A stretch of DNA of 64,000 nt from WRGT01 sp942493035 (GCA_942493035.1 OW818666.1:4216001-4280000); one strand, 5' to 3'. Positions 8,389 through 18,402 are shown, counted from the stretch's first letter. Made by a program: numbers and translations. Notes: generated by a model from the sequence alone, not told the origin.

Positions 8389-10224
8389 TCATAAGGTCTC
8401 CTGGGTGGGGTGATTTTTATTATATTTTTTCGGGGTCAAATGTTCCGAGTGTTCCGCCTCATCGAGCATTCTGTTGTATGACTGGAGTATATCTTTATAG
8501 GTAATTATTCCTGCAAGAGTAGTTCCGTCTCTATCCGAAACTACCGGAATGTTTTCAATTTCGTACTGTTTTATTTTGCTTATAGCAAGTGTCAGTGGAT
8601 CGCTTTCCCGGACTACAGGGATCTGCATAATAAGATCGTGCGCTATCAGCAGATCTACCAGATCGTTATCCATCAATGTCTGTCTTACATCTTTTAATGT
8701 TATTATCCCCAGTAGTTTTTTTTCAGCATCAACGACAAAGACATCTCCATATTTAGAATTTATAATTATGCGGAGAAGTTCTTTGAACGGCATCCTGAAA
8801 TCTACAACATCCATATCTTTCTTCAGAATAACTCCAGCATTTATTTTACTGAGTATATCGAGTTCCCCTCTTTTGGACATATCGATATTGTCATTCATCA
8901 GCGCGATTGTATACATATTACCTTTTTTGTAGTATAGCACTACAAGATAAGATACAATCGATGCCAGCATTAGCGGGAGTATAAACTGGTAGTCATTGGT
9001 TACCTCAAATACAAGCAGTATTGAAGTAAGAGGGATACAGTTTATTCCGGAGAGAACACCCCCCATCGCCACCAGAGCAAATGCTGTGGGATCGAGATGT
9101 GTTCCGAAGATTGAGTTAATAAATAAAGCATATGCAAAACCGAGGAGAGCGCCGATTGCAAGCGATGGTGCAAATGTCCCTCCGAATGCGCCTGCCTGTA
9201 CAAATAGAACAAGAAAAATTACTTTTAGAGCAAAGAGTATAATCAGTGTTTCAAATTGAATCTGTCCCGCAAGAACAGTGTTTATAAGGCTGTATCCTAT
9301 TCCGAATATCTCTTCATACCGTAGAAGTACAAATCCGAAGAGCAGTGTTATAGGGAGGATCCGTAAAAAGGGATTGTATAATTTTAATTTGTCGTTGAGT
9401 AGAGATCCGAAACTGTCGGAGAGTTTAAAATAAACAAGTGCAGTTAATCCGCACAGTACTGCAAGACCTATATAAAACGGATAGGAATAGATATTTCCAA
9501 CATCATAATGCGGGATTGTGAAAACCCTCAGATTACCGAGATATGCCCGTGAAAGAATATCAGCAACGACGGATGATATTATAAGCGCACTCAACGCCCT
9601 GTTTTTTAAATCATTGAGAAGAATTACTTCAATACCGAAGAATACTCCCGCAATGGGAGCATTGAATGCCGCCGAGATTGCAGCTCCTGCTCCCGCAGTG
9701 GTGTACATAATCATATCATTTTTGCTCAGGTTGAGTTTCTGTGACATGTATGATCCGATGCCGCTTCCAATTTTAGCAGCAGGCCCCTCAGGTCCCAGCG
9801 GTGCTCCGGTTCCTATGGAAATAATAGGAGCGAAGAGGTGAAAGATTGTCTCCTTAACAGGGATGAATCCTTTTTTAAGAATGATTGATTTAATTACAGA
9901 GAGAACGCCTCTCTTTGCCGCAATTTCGGGGAGAAACAGGGTCATAAACGAAGTAATAATACCTCCGATTAATGGAATGAATATTATAGAATAGTCCGGG
10001 AGTCCGGCGAACAGACTCAGGCTCTGATCTTCAAAGAGAAATCTCATATGTTCAAGAAGGTAATGAAAAAGAATAGCTCCCCCTCCTGCCAGGAGACCAA
10101 GAAGTATAGAGAGTAGAATATGGGTTATATATCTGAAAATTTCAGATTCGGCATAATTAGTTCTGAGAGTTTTAAGAAACATTTTCACGGAATTATTAAT
10201 AGCCGGATTTAGAAATTTTTTCAT
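8389..10224 (-). CDS. ClC-family chloride channel/transporter with CBS pair
   Basis: 611 residues. The membrane domain (about residues 30-435) shows the ClC selectivity signatures G-A-P-L-G-P-E-G-P, which keeps the gating glutamate, and G-A-F-G-G-T-F-A-P-S, plus G-G-V-L-S-G-I-N-C-I-P. The usual G-K/R-E-G-P is G-P-E-G-P here. Two CBS domains follow (about residues 460-590, V-D-F-R-M-P-F-K-E-L and I-E-N-I-P-V-V-S-D-R-D-G). They probably bind adenine nucleotides and regulate gating. It would conduct or exchange chloride (or fluoride/other anions) for protons in the inner membrane. Monocistronic; family C and B repeats lie upstream. Confidence 0.92.
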   Translation of the reverse strand: MKKFLNPAINNSVKMFLKTLRTNYAESEIFRYITHILLSILLGLLAGGGAILFHYLLEHMRFLFEDQSLSLFAGLPDYSIIFIPLIGGIITSFMTLFLPEIAAKRGVLSVIKSIILKKGFIPVKETIFHLFAPIISIGTGAPLGPEGPAAKIGSGIGSYMSQKLNLSKNDMIMYTTAGAGAAISAAFNAPIAGVFFGIEVILLNDLKNRALSALIISSVVADILSRAYLGNLRVFTIPHYDVGNIYSYPFYIGLAVLCGLTALVYFKLSDSFGSLLNDKLKLYNPFLRILPITLLFGFVLLRYEEIFGIGYSLINTVLAGQIQFETLIILFALKVIFLVLFVQAGAFGGTFAPSLAIGALLGFAYALFINSIFGTHLDPTAFALVAMGGVLSGINCIPLTSILLVFEVTNDYQFILPLMLASIVSYLVVLYYKKGNMYTIALMNDNIDMSKRGELDILSKINAGVILKKDMDVVDFRMPFKELLRIIINSKYGDVFVVDAEKKLLGIITLKDVRQTLMDNDLVDLLIAHDLIMQIPVVRESDPLTLAISKIKQYEIENIPVVSDRDGTTLAGIITYKDILQSYNRMLDEAEHSEHLTPKKYNKNHPTQETL

Positions 10225-10233
10225 TTTTTACCA

Positions 10234-10340
10234 TGATATATAATTTTTGTGTAAAAGCAAAATTATATATCCACGCCGCCTTCAGCGGCGTGGATAATAG
10301 AGCTTTTTTTATTTTAGAAAAGTTAAGGAATAAATACTGA
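10234..10340. repeat. Family C MITE-like element, copy 1
   Basis: A central hairpin (CCACGCCGCC/GGCGGCGTGG type, loop TTCA) is flanked by AT-rich arms shared with the copies at 21542-21663 and 44425-44545. The right arm reads GATAATAGAGC then a T-run, then AAAAGTTAAGGAATAAATACTGA. The outer left terminus is shortened here, where the element abuts the start of the ClC gene. It probably lies within that gene's leader or promoter. Confidence 0.75.
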
Positions 10341-10416
10341 ATTAATATAATCAAAAATCGGGGAAATATATTTTTTAACAACAAGTTTTTATTATTTATT
10401 CTTTAACTTTTTTGAA

Positions 10417-10585
10417 TTAAGGGTGGTTCCAAAAACTCCGTTTCTGGGACCGCAGGAAGCCCTGCGGGGCTTAGAAAGGGGCAACGCCCGAGCGAACACG
10501 ATGTTCGCCTGCCAGCACCGACAGGATGTCGAAAAAAGGCTGGCCTTTACCCCATTAAATATTGGGTTTTTAGAACTTCCCTTAA
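10417..10585. repeat. Family B multi-hairpin element, copy 2 (complete)
   Basis: The best-preserved copy, 169 bp. It is bounded by a perfect outer stem TTAAGGG/CCCTTAA and the inner inverted pair CCAAAAACTC/GGGTTTTTAGAA. Between them are GGTTCC..GGGACC, GCCCTGCGGGGC, GGGGCAACGCCC, CGAACACGATGTTCG and CCGACAGGATGTCG mini-palindromes. It lies in the gap between the ClC and TPR genes, both on the minus strand. Open frames seen across it on both strands are by-products of its GC content. Confidence 0.8.
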
Positions 10586-10630
10586 CTAAAATATCTTCAC
10601 CGCAGCCGAGGGCGGCGGGGAGTTTCATTG

Positions 10631-12472
10631 CTATTCTGATCTGGTGCTGCGGATGAATTTTTCTGCATTCATCCTATTCCGGGATGCCTCTTTGTCGCCA
10701 GGTTTCAGCTCCAGGGTTTTATTGAAATCTTCAAGAGCGCCTTTGTAGTCATTTAATTTGAATTTAGCAACTCCACGGTTATTATATGCGTTCAGGTATA
10801 CAGGATTAAGCTCAATTGATCTGTTGTAGTCTTCTATTGCGCCTTTAAAATTTTTCTGTGCTGCCCGGGCAATTCCCCGGTTGTAGTAAAGTTCGGAGTT
10901 TGAAGAATTAATTGTTATTCCTCTGCTGTAATCCTTTTCCGCATTGTTGTAGCTTTTGAGTTTATAACGGGCAAATCCTCTGTTGTTATACGCCGGATAA
11001 AATTCAGAATTTAATTTTATACACATATTAAAATCGGCAACTGCTGCGTTATAATCAGCCAGTTCCATTCTGGCGTTACCGCGGTTGTTGTATGCCTGAA
11101 AAAATGTGTTATCAATCTCAATAGCTTTAGTGTAATTTTTTACAGCAGAATTATATTTTTTTAAATTATAATTAGCAAGCCCAAGATTATAATAAAAGAT
11201 GGAATTCTCCGGGCTCAGTTTAATAGCTTTTTTATAGTCAGAGATAGCACCTGAATAATTCTTTTTCTCTGCTTTTTCAATAGCCTGAACATTGATTTTT
11301 ACTGCATTATTTTTTTTAATTTCACTTTTTGAAACTGCTGTTTTATCCGCTGTATTTATTGTTTTTGAAACATCCTGTTTTACTGACGGAGGTATATCCT
11401 CAGCTGATATTTCAGCCGAAGATTTCTCTTGTTTAATTCCGGTTTTAGTAACGTCGGTAATTTCTTTGACGGAATCAGTTGAATCAGTCTTTACGATTTC
11501 AATTTTTTCTGCAATTTGCAATGCAGGTTTTTGAAGAATTTTTTCTGTTATAACTCTGTTTGTCATGGCAATCCGGTAATCCGGCTTCAGTGCTACAGCT
11601 TTGTTGAAATCATCAAGAGCTTCGGAATATTTTTCAAGTTTGAAATTAGCAATACCGCGGTTGTTATATAATTTATGATAGAGTGGTTTGAGTTTTATTG
11701 CCTGATTGTAATCATTAAGGGCATTGGCGTAATCTTTGAGCATCAGTGCTGCGATTCCGCGGTTGCTGAACGCATCGGGGTTATCAGATTCTGATTCAAG
11801 AGATCTGCTGTAGTCATCGACTGCTTTGCTGAATTTTTTTAATCTGTAGAAAGCGTTTCCCCGGTTGTAGTATGATTTCGAATAAGAGGAGTTGCGTTCT
11901 ATTGCTTTCGTATAATCTTCAATGGCTCCGTTAAGATTATTAAGCTTTACCCGTGCTATACCTCTGTTGTTATATGTCTGTGCGTAACCGGGATTTTTTT
12001 TAATTACTACATCAAAGTCTTTTTCAGATTTCAGATATTCTTTAATCTCTATATAAAGATTACCTCTGGTGAAGTAAAATTTACTATTTTCAGGATTCAG
12101 TTCTATAGCTTTGTTGAAATCTTTCAAAGCTCCGGCCGTATCATTCATTTCGTAACTGCATTCACCTCTGCCGAAATATACTGATGAGAGGGTGGAATTT
12201 ATTTTTATACTACCGGAAAAATATTCAAATGACTTCCGGTAATCCTTTTTAATGAAAGATATCAAACCTGCAGCAAAAAGTCCATATTCGGAATCGGGGG
12301 AGTATTTGATTATTTCGTTTATCAGCGGAATTTTTTTTTCATCGCTCGTTATGTTTTCAGCCTGTTCAAATAAGGTCTTAGCTTTATAATATGTCTCTGT
12401 TTCAGAGGATGAATTTAATGATAAAAATGAGATTCCCAGTGCAATGGAAAGTGTGATGATTAATCTGTTCAT
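10631..12472 (-). CDS. Exported tetratricopeptide-repeat protein
   Basis: 613 residues from ATG 12472. That start gives a clean signal peptide (M-N-R-L-I-I-T-L-S-I-A-L-G-I) with AGGAGC about 11 bases upstream; an in-frame start 33 bases earlier lacks one. About 13 TPR units (34 residues each, pattern Y-N-N-R-G-x-A-x-x-K-L-x-x-Y-x-x-A-x-x-D-F) form two blocks. Residues about 45-290 and 395-600 are separated by a Lys/Ser/Thr-rich linker. TPR arrays bind other proteins; the partner is unknown. It presumably acts in the periplasm. Uniform repeats suggest recent internal duplication. Confidence 0.85.
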   Translation of the reverse strand: MNRLIITLSIALGISFLSLNSSSETETYYKAKTLFEQAENITSDEKKIPLINEIIKYSPDSEYGLFAAGLISFIKKDYRKSFEYFSGSIKINSTLSSVYFGRGECSYEMNDTAGALKDFNKAIELNPENSKFYFTRGNLYIEIKEYLKSEKDFDVVIKKNPGYAQTYNNRGIARVKLNNLNGAIEDYTKAIERNSSYSKSYYNRGNAFYRLKKFSKAVDDYSRSLESESDNPDAFSNRGIAALMLKDYANALNDYNQAIKLKPLYHKLYNNRGIANFKLEKYSEALDDFNKAVALKPDYRIAMTNRVITEKILQKPALQIAEKIEIVKTDSTDSVKEITDVTKTGIKQEKSSAEISAEDIPPSVKQDVSKTINTADKTAVSKSEIKKNNAVKINVQAIEKAEKKNYSGAISDYKKAIKLSPENSIFYYNLGLANYNLKKYNSAVKNYTKAIEIDNTFFQAYNNRGNARMELADYNAAVADFNMCIKLNSEFYPAYNNRGFARYKLKSYNNAEKDYSRGITINSSNSELYYNRGIARAAQKNFKGAIEDYNRSIELNPVYLNAYNNRGVAKFKLNDYKGALEDFNKTLELKPGDKEASRNRMNAEKFIRSTRSE

Positions 12473-12562
12473 AATCCCGTAATTGCTCCTGATGCTATTA
12501 GGCAAATTTAGGCATAAAATGCAAGTGAATATTTATGTTAGTTTATTATGGCGTTTTTAGTT

Positions 12563-12586
12563 AGATTTTTTTCTGAGAAAAAATCT
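12563..12586. terminator. AT-rich hairpin in divergent intergenic region
   Basis: AGATTTTTT and AAAAAATCT pair around a TCTGAG loop. The arms themselves provide T-runs on both strands, as in a bidirectional terminator. However, the site lies between two divergent starts, so it may instead be an operator or leader structure. Confidence 0.3.
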
Positions 12587-12670
12587 AGAGATGTTAAAAC
12601 ATTTGCAAAATTGGAAGATTGATTATAGCTGTTAATGATTGGATTATAATAATTTCTCCGGGAGAATCAT

Positions 12671-13366
12671 ATGACTAAACCTTTTTTGAAGGCCGGATAT
12701 GCAGGATTATCAGTGATTATTTTAAGTGCAGTTCTAATTGCGGTTAATCCGGTAAAAGAGGGGAGGCTTCCTCAGGGCTTTTACACGCCTGTCGTCGCAT
12801 TTGAATTTGCAGAGACCGGGGTTGAAGTTTCAGATCTTTTTGGAGATGCAGCATCAGGCCTTCAGCTGGAAATTGCGGGCAAGATGAAGCTTGGAACGAT
12901 AGTGGATTATGCATATATATTAGCCTATGGATTTTTTCTTTTCTATTTTTCCATTATCTGCAGAGGCATAACCGGTGAAAAGTGGTTTATAATCAGCGGT
13001 GTTATTTCATTATGTGTAATGGCTGCAGATTTCAGCGAAAATATTCAGCTTTTATCTATTATTGAAAAACTGCAGTCAGGGGAATTTGAAAAAGAACTGA
13101 TATTGCTGAACTATTATACATGGGCTAAGTGGGGTGGTTTGAGTGCTCTGTTTATATCTCTTATACCATTCCTTCGAAAAACAGGAATCTTCGGGAGAGT
13201 GATTTCGATTATTGCGCTGATCTCTGCAGTTACAGGTTCTGCGGCATATCTTCATCGCTCGGTTCTGAATGAAATATATGTTTTAACTGTAGCAGTTGAA
13301 TTTCTGATGCTGATTATCTTCTCATTTACATTTAAAACTTCACCGGATAAGCAAAAAACGGCATAA
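12671..13366 (+). CDS. Hypothetical integral membrane protein, 231 aa
   Basis: Not recognised by family. Six probable membrane helices are visible: residues 8-25, 77-97, 105-125, 153-172, 178-197 and 203-222. A periplasmic loop between the first two holds the P-Q-G-F-Y-T-P-V-V-A-F-E-F segment. No catalytic motif is evident. CTCCGGGAG lies before the ATG. It is followed by the PTS IIA gene after about 115 bp. The A-D-F-S-E-N motif in the fourth hydrophobic region recalls other small multi-pass proteins of unknown role. Confidence 0.6.
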   Translation: MTKPFLKAGYAGLSVIILSAVLIAVNPVKEGRLPQGFYTPVVAFEFAETGVEVSDLFGDAASGLQLEIAGKMKLGTIVDYAYILAYGFFLFYFSIICRGITGEKWFIISGVISLCVMAADFSENIQLLSIIEKLQSGEFEKELILLNYYTWAKWGGLSALFISLIPFLRKTGIFGRVISIIALISAVTGSAAYLHRSVLNEIYVLTVAVEFLMLIIFSFTFKTSPDKQKTA

Positions 13367-13481
13367 TCGGGAGATTATCGGGTTGATTCCGGAATAGAAC
13401 AGACTTCGTCAATTTCTTATTGACAGAAGCCTGTTGGAGCTTAATAAGGATATAAGAAAAAACGGATCGTGGAGAAAAATT

Positions 13482-13934
13482 GTGGTTTCAGTAACAGAAT
13501 ATACCGGTTTGAAATACATTAAAAATATTGAAGCAAGTGATAAGTTTGAGGCAATTGAGGAGCTCGCCAGAGTTTTTAACGGAAGCGGATTATGTGAGGA
13601 TATAGATTCTCTTGTAAATGCGCTTAAAGAGAGAGAGGGTATAATGAGTACAGGGATTGGAGCCGGGATTGCAATTCCTCACGCCAAGATTCCCGGTGTA
13701 AAGGAGATGGCTTTTGCTATCGGTATATCTGAAAAAGGGATCGACTTTGATTCTATGGATGGACATGCCGTGAATCTCATAATTCTGGTTATTGCCGGAG
13801 AGAAACAGCATAAAGACTACCTGAGACTCTTATCAAATATTATGGCCATATTAAAAAAAGAACCCGTCAAAGAGAAGATTATAAAAGCCTCCAATTCGGA
13901 AGAGATACTTCAGATTCTTACAAACCAGTCTTAA
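13482..13934 (+). CDS. PTS IIA protein (fructose/nitrogen type)
   Basis: About 150 residues of the EIIA-Fru/PtsN fold. The phosphorylated histidine is in G-I-A-I-P-H-A-K, preceded by the family's E-A-I-E-E-L-A-R-V-F and followed by M-A-F-A-I-G-I-S-E-K-G-I-D-F. The protein passes phosphate from HPr or acts as a regulatory PtsN-like switch. No EIIB or EIIC is nearby, which favours regulation over sugar uptake. I prefer GTG 13482 (GGAGA six bases upstream). A TTG at 13434 would add 16 residues not seen in the family. Followed after 45 bp by leuS, probably co-transcribed. Confidence 0.85.
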   Translation: MVSVTEYTGLKYIKNIEASDKFEAIEELARVFNGSGLCEDIDSLVNALKEREGIMSTGIGAGIAIPHAKIPGVKEMAFAIGISEKGIDFDSMDGHAVNLIILVIAGEKQHKDYLRLLSNIMAILKKEPVKEKIIKASNSEEILQILTNQS

Positions 13935-13979
13935 AAAAAGATAGAATTTTTTTATATAGAGAGAGCAGAGGAAACAGTA

Positions 13980-16448
13980 ATGGCAGAGAGAGATTATAAT
14001 TTTACAGATATAGAAAATAAATGGCAGAAGAGATGGGACGAAAAGAAAAGCTTCGCAGCCCGTGTTGATAAAAGCAAAGAGAAATTCTACGTTCTTGAGA
14101 TGTTCCCTTACCCTTCAGGGCGTATACATATGGGGCATGTGCGGAATTATACAATCGGGGATATAGTAGCCCGTCACAAAAAGATGAAGGGATTCAATGT
14201 GTTCCATCCAATGGGATGGGATTCATTCGGACTCCCTGCAGAGAACGCTGCTATAAAAAATAATACCCCGCCGTTCAAGTGGACCTCTGAAAATATTGAT
14301 TACATGAAGACTCAGTTGAAACGTCTGGGATTTTCATACGACTGGTCACGCGAGGTCGGAACATATAAACCTGAGTATTACAGATGGAACCAGTGGATCT
14401 TTCTGAAGATGCTCGAAAAAGGTCTGGCATATAAAAAGGTTTCATCAGTGAACTGGTGTCCAGAATGTATGACTGTTCTTGCAAATGAGCAGGCTGAGAA
14501 TGGTGTATGCTGGAGATGTGATTCTGAAGTTACACAGAAGGAGCTGGACCAGTGGTTTTTTAAAATTACAGATTATGCCGATGATCTTCTTGCAGGTCAC
14601 GATGAAATAAGCGCAACATGGCCTGAACAGGTCATTACAATGCAGAAGAACTGGATAGGCCGGTCTACCGGTCTTAAAGTGAATTTTAAACTTGAATCGG
14701 GTGAAGACTTCCCGATCTTCACCACCAGACCTGATACAGTTTTCGGTGTGACATTTATGGTTATCGCCCCGGAGCATCCTCTTCTTGAACGAGTAGCAGA
14801 TCCGAAGGTTAAGGAGTTTATAAACAGAGTTAAAACTCAGTCTATGATCGACAGAACTTCAGAGGATAAAGAGAAAGAGGGTATTGATACCGGACTTAAA
14901 GTTATCAATCCGTTCAACGGAGAGAAGGTCTCTCTGTATGTGGGGAATTTTGTACTTATGGGTTACGGTACAGGCGCTATCATGGCTGTTCCGGGACACG
15001 ATGTCCGGGATTTTGCATTTGCTAAAAAGTATAATATACCGGTTAAGATTGTAATTGATACTCCGGCCAATCCTCTTAAGCTTGAAGAGATGAAGGATGC
15101 GTACACCGGTGAAGGTGTCTGCGTTAATTCCGGCGAATTCACAGGAGTTAACAGTAGTGAAGCAATAGAAAAGATTGCCGCTTTTGCCGAGAAGAACGGC
15201 ATTGGCGAGAGAATGATTAACTACCGCTTAAGAGATTGGGGTATCTCACGTCAGAGATACTGGGGATGTCCTATCCCGGTTATATACTGCGATAAGTGCG
15301 GTACTGTGCCGGTTCCGGAGAAGGATCTGCCGGTTGTGCTCCCAACTGAGGTCGATTTTAAAGGGGATGCGACCTCTCCTCTTACACGGATGCCTGAATT
15401 TACTAATGTAAAATGTCCATCATGCGGCGGTGATGCCCGTCGTGAAACTGATACTATGGATACATTCGTTGACTCATCGTGGTACTATGCCCGTTACACG
15501 TCTCCTCATAGCGATAAGATCTTTGACGAAGAAGAGGTCAACTACTGGATGTCCGTTGATCAGTATATCGGAGGTATTGAACATGCGGTAATGCATCTTC
15601 TCTACGCGAGATTTTTCTCAATGGTATTGAATGATCTGGGGCTCCTTAAAAATCGTGAACCGTTTAAAAAGCTTCTCACTCAGGGGATGGTTATTAAAGA
15701 CGGTGCGAAGATGAGCAAGTCCAAGGGGAATGTCGTAGACCCTGATGAAATTATAAAGAAGTTCGGTGCGGATACAGTTAGGCTCTTTATGCTTTTTGCA
15801 TCTCCCCCGGTAAAGGATCTCGACTGGTCTGATAAAGGTGTTGAGGGAAGCTACAGATTTTTAAGCAGGGTATGGCGTTTTATGCAGAAGCATAAAGATC
15901 TGTATCTTCAGGAGTATACAATCGATCCTGAACTGTTAAGTGACGAACAGAAAAAGTTACGTATAGAGCTTCACAGAACAGTTAAATATGTAAGCCATGA
16001 CATTGAAGAGAGAATGCAGTACAACACTGCAATCGCAAGGATGATGGAGCTCACTAACGCGCTCTATGCGATTGATGAAGATGAACTCTATACAGATACA
16101 GGGAAGAAGATATTCTCGGAGGTTGTGGATAAATTTATTCCTATAATGAATCCCTTCGTTCCCCACTTTGCTGAAGAGCTATGGGAGGATTTCGGCGGGA
16201 AAACAATGCTCGTCGATGTTAAGTGGCCTGAATTTACAGAGTCTCTGACCATCCGTGGAGAGATTGAAATCGTATTTCAGGTTAACGGGAAAATTAAAAC
16301 AAAGATGAATGTGCCGTCAGATATTACTGAAGACGACATGAAGAAGATGGCCTTTGAAGATCATAAAGTTTCAGAACTTGTAACAGGAAAAGAGATTGTA
16401 AAAGTAATTGTTGTTACAGGAAAACTTGTTAATATTGTAGTAAAGTAA
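13980..16448 (+). CDS. leuS: Leucyl-tRNA synthetase
   Basis: 822 residues, the usual bacterial length. The class I signatures are P-Y-P-S-G-R-I-H-M-G-H (HIGH) near residue 45 and K-M-S-K-S near residue 580. The editing (CP1) domain contains the conserved T-T-R-P-D-T region. Zinc-ribbon cysteines occur at W-C-P-E-C and further C-x2-C pairs in the CP1 region. The C-terminal anticodon-binding and Leu-specific domains are complete. It charges tRNA-Leu with leucine in the cytoplasm. AGAGGA precedes the ATG. Nothing is abnormal. Confidence 0.98.
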   Translation: MAERDYNFTDIENKWQKRWDEKKSFAARVDKSKEKFYVLEMFPYPSGRIHMGHVRNYTIGDIVARHKKMKGFNVFHPMGWDSFGLPAENAAIKNNTPPFKWTSENIDYMKTQLKRLGFSYDWSREVGTYKPEYYRWNQWIFLKMLEKGLAYKKVSSVNWCPECMTVLANEQAENGVCWRCDSEVTQKELDQWFFKITDYADDLLAGHDEISATWPEQVITMQKNWIGRSTGLKVNFKLESGEDFPIFTTRPDTVFGVTFMVIAPEHPLLERVADPKVKEFINRVKTQSMIDRTSEDKEKEGIDTGLKVINPFNGEKVSLYVGNFVLMGYGTGAIMAVPGHDVRDFAFAKKYNIPVKIVIDTPANPLKLEEMKDAYTGEGVCVNSGEFTGVNSSEAIEKIAAFAEKNGIGERMINYRLRDWGISRQRYWGCPIPVIYCDKCGTVPVPEKDLPVVLPTEVDFKGDATSPLTRMPEFTNVKCPSCGGDARRETDTMDTFVDSSWYYARYTSPHSDKIFDEEEVNYWMSVDQYIGGIEHAVMHLLYARFFSMVLNDLGLLKNREPFKKLLTQGMVIKDGAKMSKSKGNVVDPDEIIKKFGADTVRLFMLFASPPVKDLDWSDKGVEGSYRFLSRVWRFMQKHKDLYLQEYTIDPELLSDEQKKLRIELHRTVKYVSHDIEERMQYNTAIARMMELTNALYAIDEDELYTDTGKKIFSEVVDKFIPIMNPFVPHFAEELWEDFGGKTMLVDVKWPEFTESLTIRGEIEIVFQVNGKIKTKMNVPSDITEDDMKKMAFEDHKVSELVTGKEIVKVIVVTGKLVNIVVK

Positions 16449-16467
16449 GTATTATGTTTTTATTTAT

Positions 16468-16521
16468 CCTTCCCCGTCTTATCGCGGGGAAGGTGCCCGA
16501 CAGGGCGGATGGGGAGGGGGG
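16468..16521. repeat. Family E element (GGTGCCCGA-type), copy 1
   Basis: Two adjoining hairpins, CCTTCCCCG/CGGGGAAGG and GCCCGACAGGGC, then GGATGGGGAGG. The same pair occurs at 24005-24056 and 63238-63297. Similar GGTGCCCGA-GGGCGGATG blocks are, from memory, found between genes in many unrelated bacteria. Here it lies between the ends of two convergent genes and could terminate both. Confidence 0.7.
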
Positions 16522-16533
16522 ATTATTTGGAAC

Positions 16534-18402
16534 TCACTTCACCTTAAAATAATTAATCAGTTTCATAAGCGAAGTGCTCATCTCTGAAATTTCTCCTGCC
16601 GAGCGTGCAATCGTTGTCGATCTCTCCCTGTTGTCTGATGAAAGCCTGTTCATTGATGCGATAGATTCTGCAATTACATTTACTGCATTGTTATGTTTGA
16701 CCATTACATCTTTAGTTTCATTTACAATGAGATTCATTGTTTCAGATTCATCATGAACATTTTCATTGTGTTTGGACTGAGTCTGCATAGATTCATGAAT
16801 TTTCCTGATAACTCCTGATATTAAATTAACTTCCTGGATTACGGCGTTGAAGAGTCCAACCATTGAGTTGACACTTGTTATGCCTTCTCCAATAAGTTTT
16901 GTATTACCCTGTATTATACGGTTGATATCTTTTACATTCATCGATGTCTTGTCTGCAAGTTTTGAAATTTCATCGGCAACGACTGCAAATCCCCTTCCGG
17001 CATCACCGGCTCTTGCTGATTCAATTGCAGCATTTAGAGAGAGAAGATTTATCTGATCTGAGATGTCATTTATCAGTCCGGCAATCCCGGTCAGTTCGTT
17101 TGAACTTGAACTTATATTATCCATAATACTGCTGGTTGAGTATAGCGTTGTTTTCCCTTCAGCGACTTTAGCGGAAATAGTCAGTGTTAATTTTTCCGCC
17201 TGTTTGGATTCTTCCGTAAGCTCAACTATGGACGCGGATAGTTCTGTTAATCTGTTTGATAGAATCAGAAAACAGTTCCTCTCTAGGCTGGCATTCATTT
17301 CAAGCATTTCGGCGCTGTTCTTTGCCTCGGCTATACCTGATGTTACCTCCCCCTCGAGAGCGGATTGTCCCGTAAGATTATCCGTGAGTGAACTTGTTGA
17401 AAGTTTTATATCAGATGTGGCGTTGTTAAGTTCAGTGGTTATATTCTTAACATCAGTAATAGAGTCCTGAAGTTTACCGGTAAAACGGTTGAACTCCATT
17501 GCCGCCTGTCCGAGCTCATCATTGCTGTTTACAGGGAGTTCTGATGTAAGATCACCTTCACCCTCTGCCATGTACCGGAGACTTGAAACAAGGCGGCGTA
17601 AGGGACGGCTTATCATTTTATTAATCAGAAGAGAGACAATGACAGACGAAAGAATTGATGCTATCGAAATGAGTATATAAATCAGAAGCGCGCGTTTAAG
17701 ATGTTTATCTGCATTTTTATCAGATATATCCAGTCCAAGAACTCCGAGGTATTTATCGCCATCCATTATTGGCGCATATCCTGAAACTATATTGGACTTT
17801 CCCTCTTCATCATAGGTGAACTCTTTTTCAACCATATTTATTTTCTGACCTATAGCCTGAGCCATAATAGAATCTGCCGATGATTCATAGAGTTTTCCGA
17901 AACGTGTAATTTCATCAAGCGGGTCACCGGCAGCTGATGCTTCTTCAATGAGAGATGGCGCGTCGGCATCTGCTATAAACCGGAACATCCCCGGATCTGC
18001 AGTAGGGATAAGAATGTATGCATAGAGCAGCAGATCGGATTGTGTTTCGCGGATAACATTAAGATCTGAACAGACTTTCAGATAATTTTCACTCTTTTCA
18101 ATCAGTGTAAGATTCTCTTCTGTTACAGGATTTATACCTTCAGATGTAATTTTACTATAATTATAATCCGGTGCAATTTGTGAAATCAATCCGTTTAATG
18201 CATTGCGATCAATAATAAAAGAACCGGTGTATGAAATATTTCTAAGTCTGTCTTTAAGTTCATTGAAAAGCTGTTTTTTCAGTGTGTAGTATGACAGGAC
18301 TGTAATGCCTATACAGATTAAAGATATAAGGGTGAACAGGACAAGCATTACCCTGGTTCTGAGCTCAAGATTTCTGAATTGAATTTTTTGGAAAGATATC
18401 AT
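16534..18402 (-). CDS. Methyl-accepting chemotaxis protein
   Basis: 622 residues: a transmembrane helix at about 15-36, a periplasmic sensor region (about 37-238, Cache-like), a second helix at 239-262, HAMP (263-315) and a long helical signalling domain. The highly conserved hairpin tip reads N-L-L-S-L-N-A-A-I-E-S-A-R-A-G-D-A-G-R-G-F-A-V-V. It senses a small ligand and signals through CheW/CheA, none of which is in the window. The gene is alone. The ligand cannot be inferred. Confidence 0.95.
   Translation of the reverse strand: MISFQKIQFRNLELRTRVMLVLFTLISLICIGITVLSYYTLKKQLFNELKDRLRNISYTGSFIIDRNALNGLISQIAPDYNYSKITSEGINPVTEENLTLIEKSENYLKVCSDLNVIRETQSDLLLYAYILIPTADPGMFRFIADADAPSLIEEASAAGDPLDEITRFGKLYESSADSIMAQAIGQKINMVEKEFTYDEEGKSNIVSGYAPIMDGDKYLGVLGLDISDKNADKHLKRALLIYILISIASILSSVIVSLLINKMISRPLRRLVSSLRYMAEGEGDLTSELPVNSNDELGQAAMEFNRFTGKLQDSITDVKNITTELNNATSDIKLSTSSLTDNLTGQSALEGEVTSGIAEAKNSAEMLEMNASLERNCFLILSNRLTELSASIVELTEESKQAEKLTLTISAKVAEGKTTLYSTSSIMDNISSSSNELTGIAGLINDISDQINLLSLNAAIESARAGDAGRGFAVVADEISKLADKTSMNVKDINRIIQGNTKLIGEGITSVNSMVGLFNAVIQEVNLISGVIRKIHESMQTQSKHNENVHDESETMNLIVNETKDVMVKHNNAVNVIAESIASMNRLSSDNRERSTTIARSAGEISEMSTSLMKLINYFKVK

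Noticed and set aside
10392..10656. Open frames on both strands across the family B repeat
   Set aside because: They exist because the repeat is GC-rich and palindromic. There is no ribosome-binding site and no protein likeness.
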